A stretch of 26,477 nt of DNA from an uncultured Collinsella sp. (lineage in GTDB: Bacteria; Actinomycetota; Coriobacteriia; Coriobacteriales; Coriobacteriaceae). Of this stretch, positions 24,640-26,477 are shown one piece after another. The stretch lies in NCBI GenBank assembly GCA_934630385.1, contig CAKTWE010000022.1:1-26477 (forward strand), read 5' to 3'. The notes under the pieces were generated by a model. That model did not search any database and had not been told where the DNA came from. It was given only the letters and a program-made list of their open reading frames with translations. Every line of letters begins with the position of its first letter. Positions within the stretch are counted from its first letter, which is position 1. Position numbers and translations under genes: made by a program.

Positions 24640-25509
24640 TTACTCGCCACGGACCAGACGGTCGAAGGCAACGACGGTAATGGTATCGCCGAGCTCCTTG
24701 GAGACCTGCTCAGCGTACTTCTTGATGGTGAGGGAGCTGTCCTTGATGAACTCCTGCTCGGTAAGCACGGACTGCTTGTAGAACTTCTCCAGACGGCCAA
24801 CAGCCATCTTCTCCTGAATGGCCTCGGGCTTGCCGGACTCGGCAGCCTGAGCCATGTAGATCTGCTTCTCGTGCTCGACGGTCTCGGCCGGAACCTGATC
24901 GCGGGTAGCGCAGATCGGGGCGACAGCGGCAACCTGAAGGGCAACGTCGTGGGCAAAGGTCTTGAAGGACTCAGCCTGAGCGGTCTCGGCCTTCTCGAAA
25001 GCAAACTCGACGAGGACGCCAATCTTACCACCCATGTGGATGTAAGAAGCGAGGGCGCCGTTCTCGGCCTTGCGGGCGGCGAAACGGGAGATCTTCATGT
25101 TCTCGCCCATGATGTGAATCATCTCGGTGAGCTCGGAGGAAACGGTCTCCTCGCCCATCGGCTTCTCGAGCAGAGCGTCGACATCGGCCGGCTCGGTGGT
25201 GGCGACAACCTCAGCGACCTTGGAAGCAAAGCCGGTGAACTTGGCGTTGGAGCCAACGAAGTCGGTCTCACAGGAGAGCTCGAGCAGAGCGCCGGTCATG
25301 CCATCCTCGGAGACGAACGCGGCGACAGCGCCCTCGTTGGTCTCGCGGCCAGCCTTCTTGGCAGCCTTGGCGAGGCCGTTCTTGCGCAGAACGTCGACAG
25401 CGGCGTCCATGTCGCCGTCAGCCTCGACGAGAGCCTTCTTGCACTCCATCATCGGGGAGTCGGTCATCTCGCGGAGCTGCTTGACCATAGCGGCGGTAAT
25501 CTGGGCCAT
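24640..25509 (-). CDS. tsf: Elongation factor Ts
   Basis: EF-Ts exchanges GDP for GTP on EF-Tu. The 289-residue product has the N-terminal UBA-like domain with VKQLREMTDSPMMECKKALV and the core motif LSCETDFVGSN, where the Asp-Phe pair contacts EF-Tu. A dimerisation region and a C-terminal helix follow. I chose the ATG at 25509, which has AAAGGAA upstream; the frame is open 5 codons further but without a ribosome site. It lies 45 nt after rpsB, the usual pair. Confidence 0.97.
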   Translation of the reverse strand: MAQITAAMVKQLREMTDSPMMECKKALVEADGDMDAAVDVLRKNGLAKAAKKAGRETNEGAVAAFVSEDGMTGALLELSCETDFVGSNAKFTGFASKVAEVVATTEPADVDALLEKPMGEETVSSELTEMIHIMGENMKISRFAARKAENGALASYIHMGGKIGVLVEFAFEKAETAQAESFKTFAHDVALQVAAVAPICATRDQVPAETVEHEKQIYMAQAAESGKPEAIQEKMAVGRLEKFYKQSVLTEQEFIKDSSLTIKKYAEQVSKELGDTITVVAFDRLVRGE

Positions 25510-25554
25510 TGTGGTTCCTTTCAAAGAGATGAAAAAGACTTAAATAGGACTGAT

Positions 25555-26283
25555 TTACTCGACCTTGGGCTCAGCGGCCATCTCGGCCTCGGAGACCTGC
25601 TCCTTGCCGGAGCCGGCGAGGCAGGCGTCAGCCATGAGCTCGCACATAAGGGTGACAGCGGAGATGGCGTCATCGTTGCAGGGGATGCCGTACTCGACCT
25701 CGTCGGGATCGGAGTTGGTGTCGATCAGAGCGACGACGGGGATGTTCAGGCGCTGGGCCTCCTTGATGGCGTTCTCCTCGCGCTTGGTGTCGATGACGAA
25801 CAGAGCCTGGGGCAGACCCTTCATGTCGCGGGCGCCACCGAGGTTGGTCTGGAGCTTAGCGAGCTCCTTGCCGAGCACTGCCTGCTCCTTCTTGGGCAGC
25901 ACTGCCATGCGGCCGTCCTCGACCATGGCCTCGAGCTCCTCCATGCGGTTGATGCGGGAGCGGATGGTGACGAAGTTGGTCAGCATACCGCCGAGCCAAC
26001 GCTGGTTGATGTAAGGCATGTTGGCGCGCTCAGCGGCGTTCTTGACGGCCTCCTGAGCCTGCTTCTTGGTGCCGACGAACAGCACGTTGCCGCCCTTGGC
26101 AACGTTCTTGACGAAGGTGTAGGCCTGGTCGGCGTCAAGGATGGTCTGCTTGAGGTCGAGGATGTAGATGCCGTTGCGCTCACCGAAGATGAACGGCTTC
26201 ATCTTGGGGTTCCAGCGACGGGTCTGGTGACCGAAGTGGCAGCCGGCCTCGAGCAGGGTGCGGATATTAATCTTGGTAGCCAT
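25555..26283 (-). CDS. rpsB: 30S ribosomal protein S2
   Basis: S2 is a late-assembling protein of the small subunit. The 242-residue product has the family hallmarks [46 protein letters not shown] and [10 protein letters not shown]. The C-terminal tail is acidic. The ATG follows GGAGG with 6-nt spacing. It is the first gene of rpsB-tsf, behind a good promoter and a leader of about 135 nt that may carry autoregulatory structure. Confidence 0.97.
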   Translation of the reverse strand: MATKINIRTLLEAGCHFGHQTRRWNPKMKPFIFGERNGIYILDLKQTILDADQAYTFVKNVAKGGNVLFVGTKKQAQEAVKNAAERANMPYINQRWLGGMLTNFVTIRSRINRMEELEAMVEDGRMAVLPKKEQAVLGKELAKLQTNLGGARDMKGLPQALFVIDTKREENAIKEAQRLNIPVVALIDTNSDPDEVEYGIPCNDDAISAVTLMCELMADACLAGSGKEQVSEAEMAAEPKVE

Positions 26284-26418
26284 GTTAAACCTCCTGTGGT
26301 TTGCCTCCGCGCGGGGTCATCCTCCAAAACCAACCCGGACATGTGCTACCAAAGCCCGGGCACCACGGTATGAAGTAGCCGCGCGTGCGTGATAAAAACC
26401 TGTTGCCGTGAAGCAACC
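26284..26418 (-). promoter_or_regulatory. Structured 5' leader of rpsB
   Basis: The leader is unusually long for a ribosomal gene. It contains a GTTGC/GCAAC hairpin at 26402-26417. Two pairings compete near 26334-26360: CCCGG with CCGGG, or GTGC with GCAC. A GGTTT/AAACC pair surrounds a GC-rich segment close to the ribosome site. Autoregulation by S2 is known in other bacteria; here it is inference. Confidence 0.4.
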
Positions 26419-26424
26419 CGATGA

Positions 26425-26453
26425 ATGATAGCAGGATTGCCTCTTCCTGCCAA
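26425..26453 (-). promoter_or_regulatory. Promoter of rpsB-tsf
   Basis: On the minus strand TTGGCA (26453-26448) and TATCAT (26430-26425) are 17 bp apart, with TGC just before the -10, so it is also an extended -10. This is the best promoter in the window, as expected for a ribosomal protein operon. Confidence 0.75.
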
Positions 26454-26477
26454 CCCGCAATCAAAACCACACACCTC

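Noticed and set aside
24871..26373. 500-codon plus-strand frame across tsf and rpsB
   Set aside because: Antisense shadow of two certain genes, with low-complexity Leu/Gly/Asp composition.

Overview
The window is about 26.5 kb of GC-rich bacterial chromosome. Gene content points to an anaerobic actinobacterium, most likely a coriobacterium of the Collinsella type (inference). The clues are an actinobacterial-type integration host factor next to gmk and rpoZ, a class 1B (pyrK/pyrD) pyrimidine operon, a fermentative AdhE, strong C-ending codon bias and GGAGG-type ribosome sites. Almost everything is housekeeping; the only mobile DNA is one roughly 1 kb element.

Layout. Positions 1-2357 (minus) hold the DNA-uptake genes comEA and comEC; comEC runs off the left edge. 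Positions 2531-5033 (minus) hold mihF-gmk-rpoZ-thiI, packed with 0-5 nt gaps and ending in a hairpin terminator. Positions 5220-10703 (minus) hold the UMP operon pyrR-pyrB-pyrC-pyrK-pyrD-pyrF. Its genes overlap except for a 92-nt gap with hairpins between pyrC and pyrK, and it is preceded by a structured leader that looks like a PyrR-binding attenuator. Positions 10795-11282 (plus) hold rpmB (L28) with two candidate promoters and a strong terminator. Positions 11286-12323 are a RAYT/Y1-type transposase element bounded by 51-bp inverted repeats (50/51 identical); its transposase has an amber codon at codon 14. Positions 12354-15978 (plus) hold adhE and a small APH-fold kinase-like gene.

From 16079 to the right edge everything is on the minus strand, in the widely conserved order rpsB-tsf-pyrH-frr-uppS-cdsA-dxr-rseP-ispG-proS. 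This block joins translation (S2, EF-Ts, ribosome recycling, ProRS), UMP kinase, isoprenoid and undecaprenyl synthesis (Dxr, IspG, UppS), CDP-diacylglycerol synthesis and a site-2 protease.

The pyr operon makes UMP de novo; PyrH, in the right-hand block, phosphorylates that UMP. Dxr and IspG supply the MEP pathway that feeds UppS. I found no rRNA, tRNA, CRISPR array or prophage. The least ordinary items are the inverted-repeat element with its broken transposase, the pyr leader, a winged-helix-like insertion in the RseP homologue, and the unexplained kinase-like gene behind adhE.
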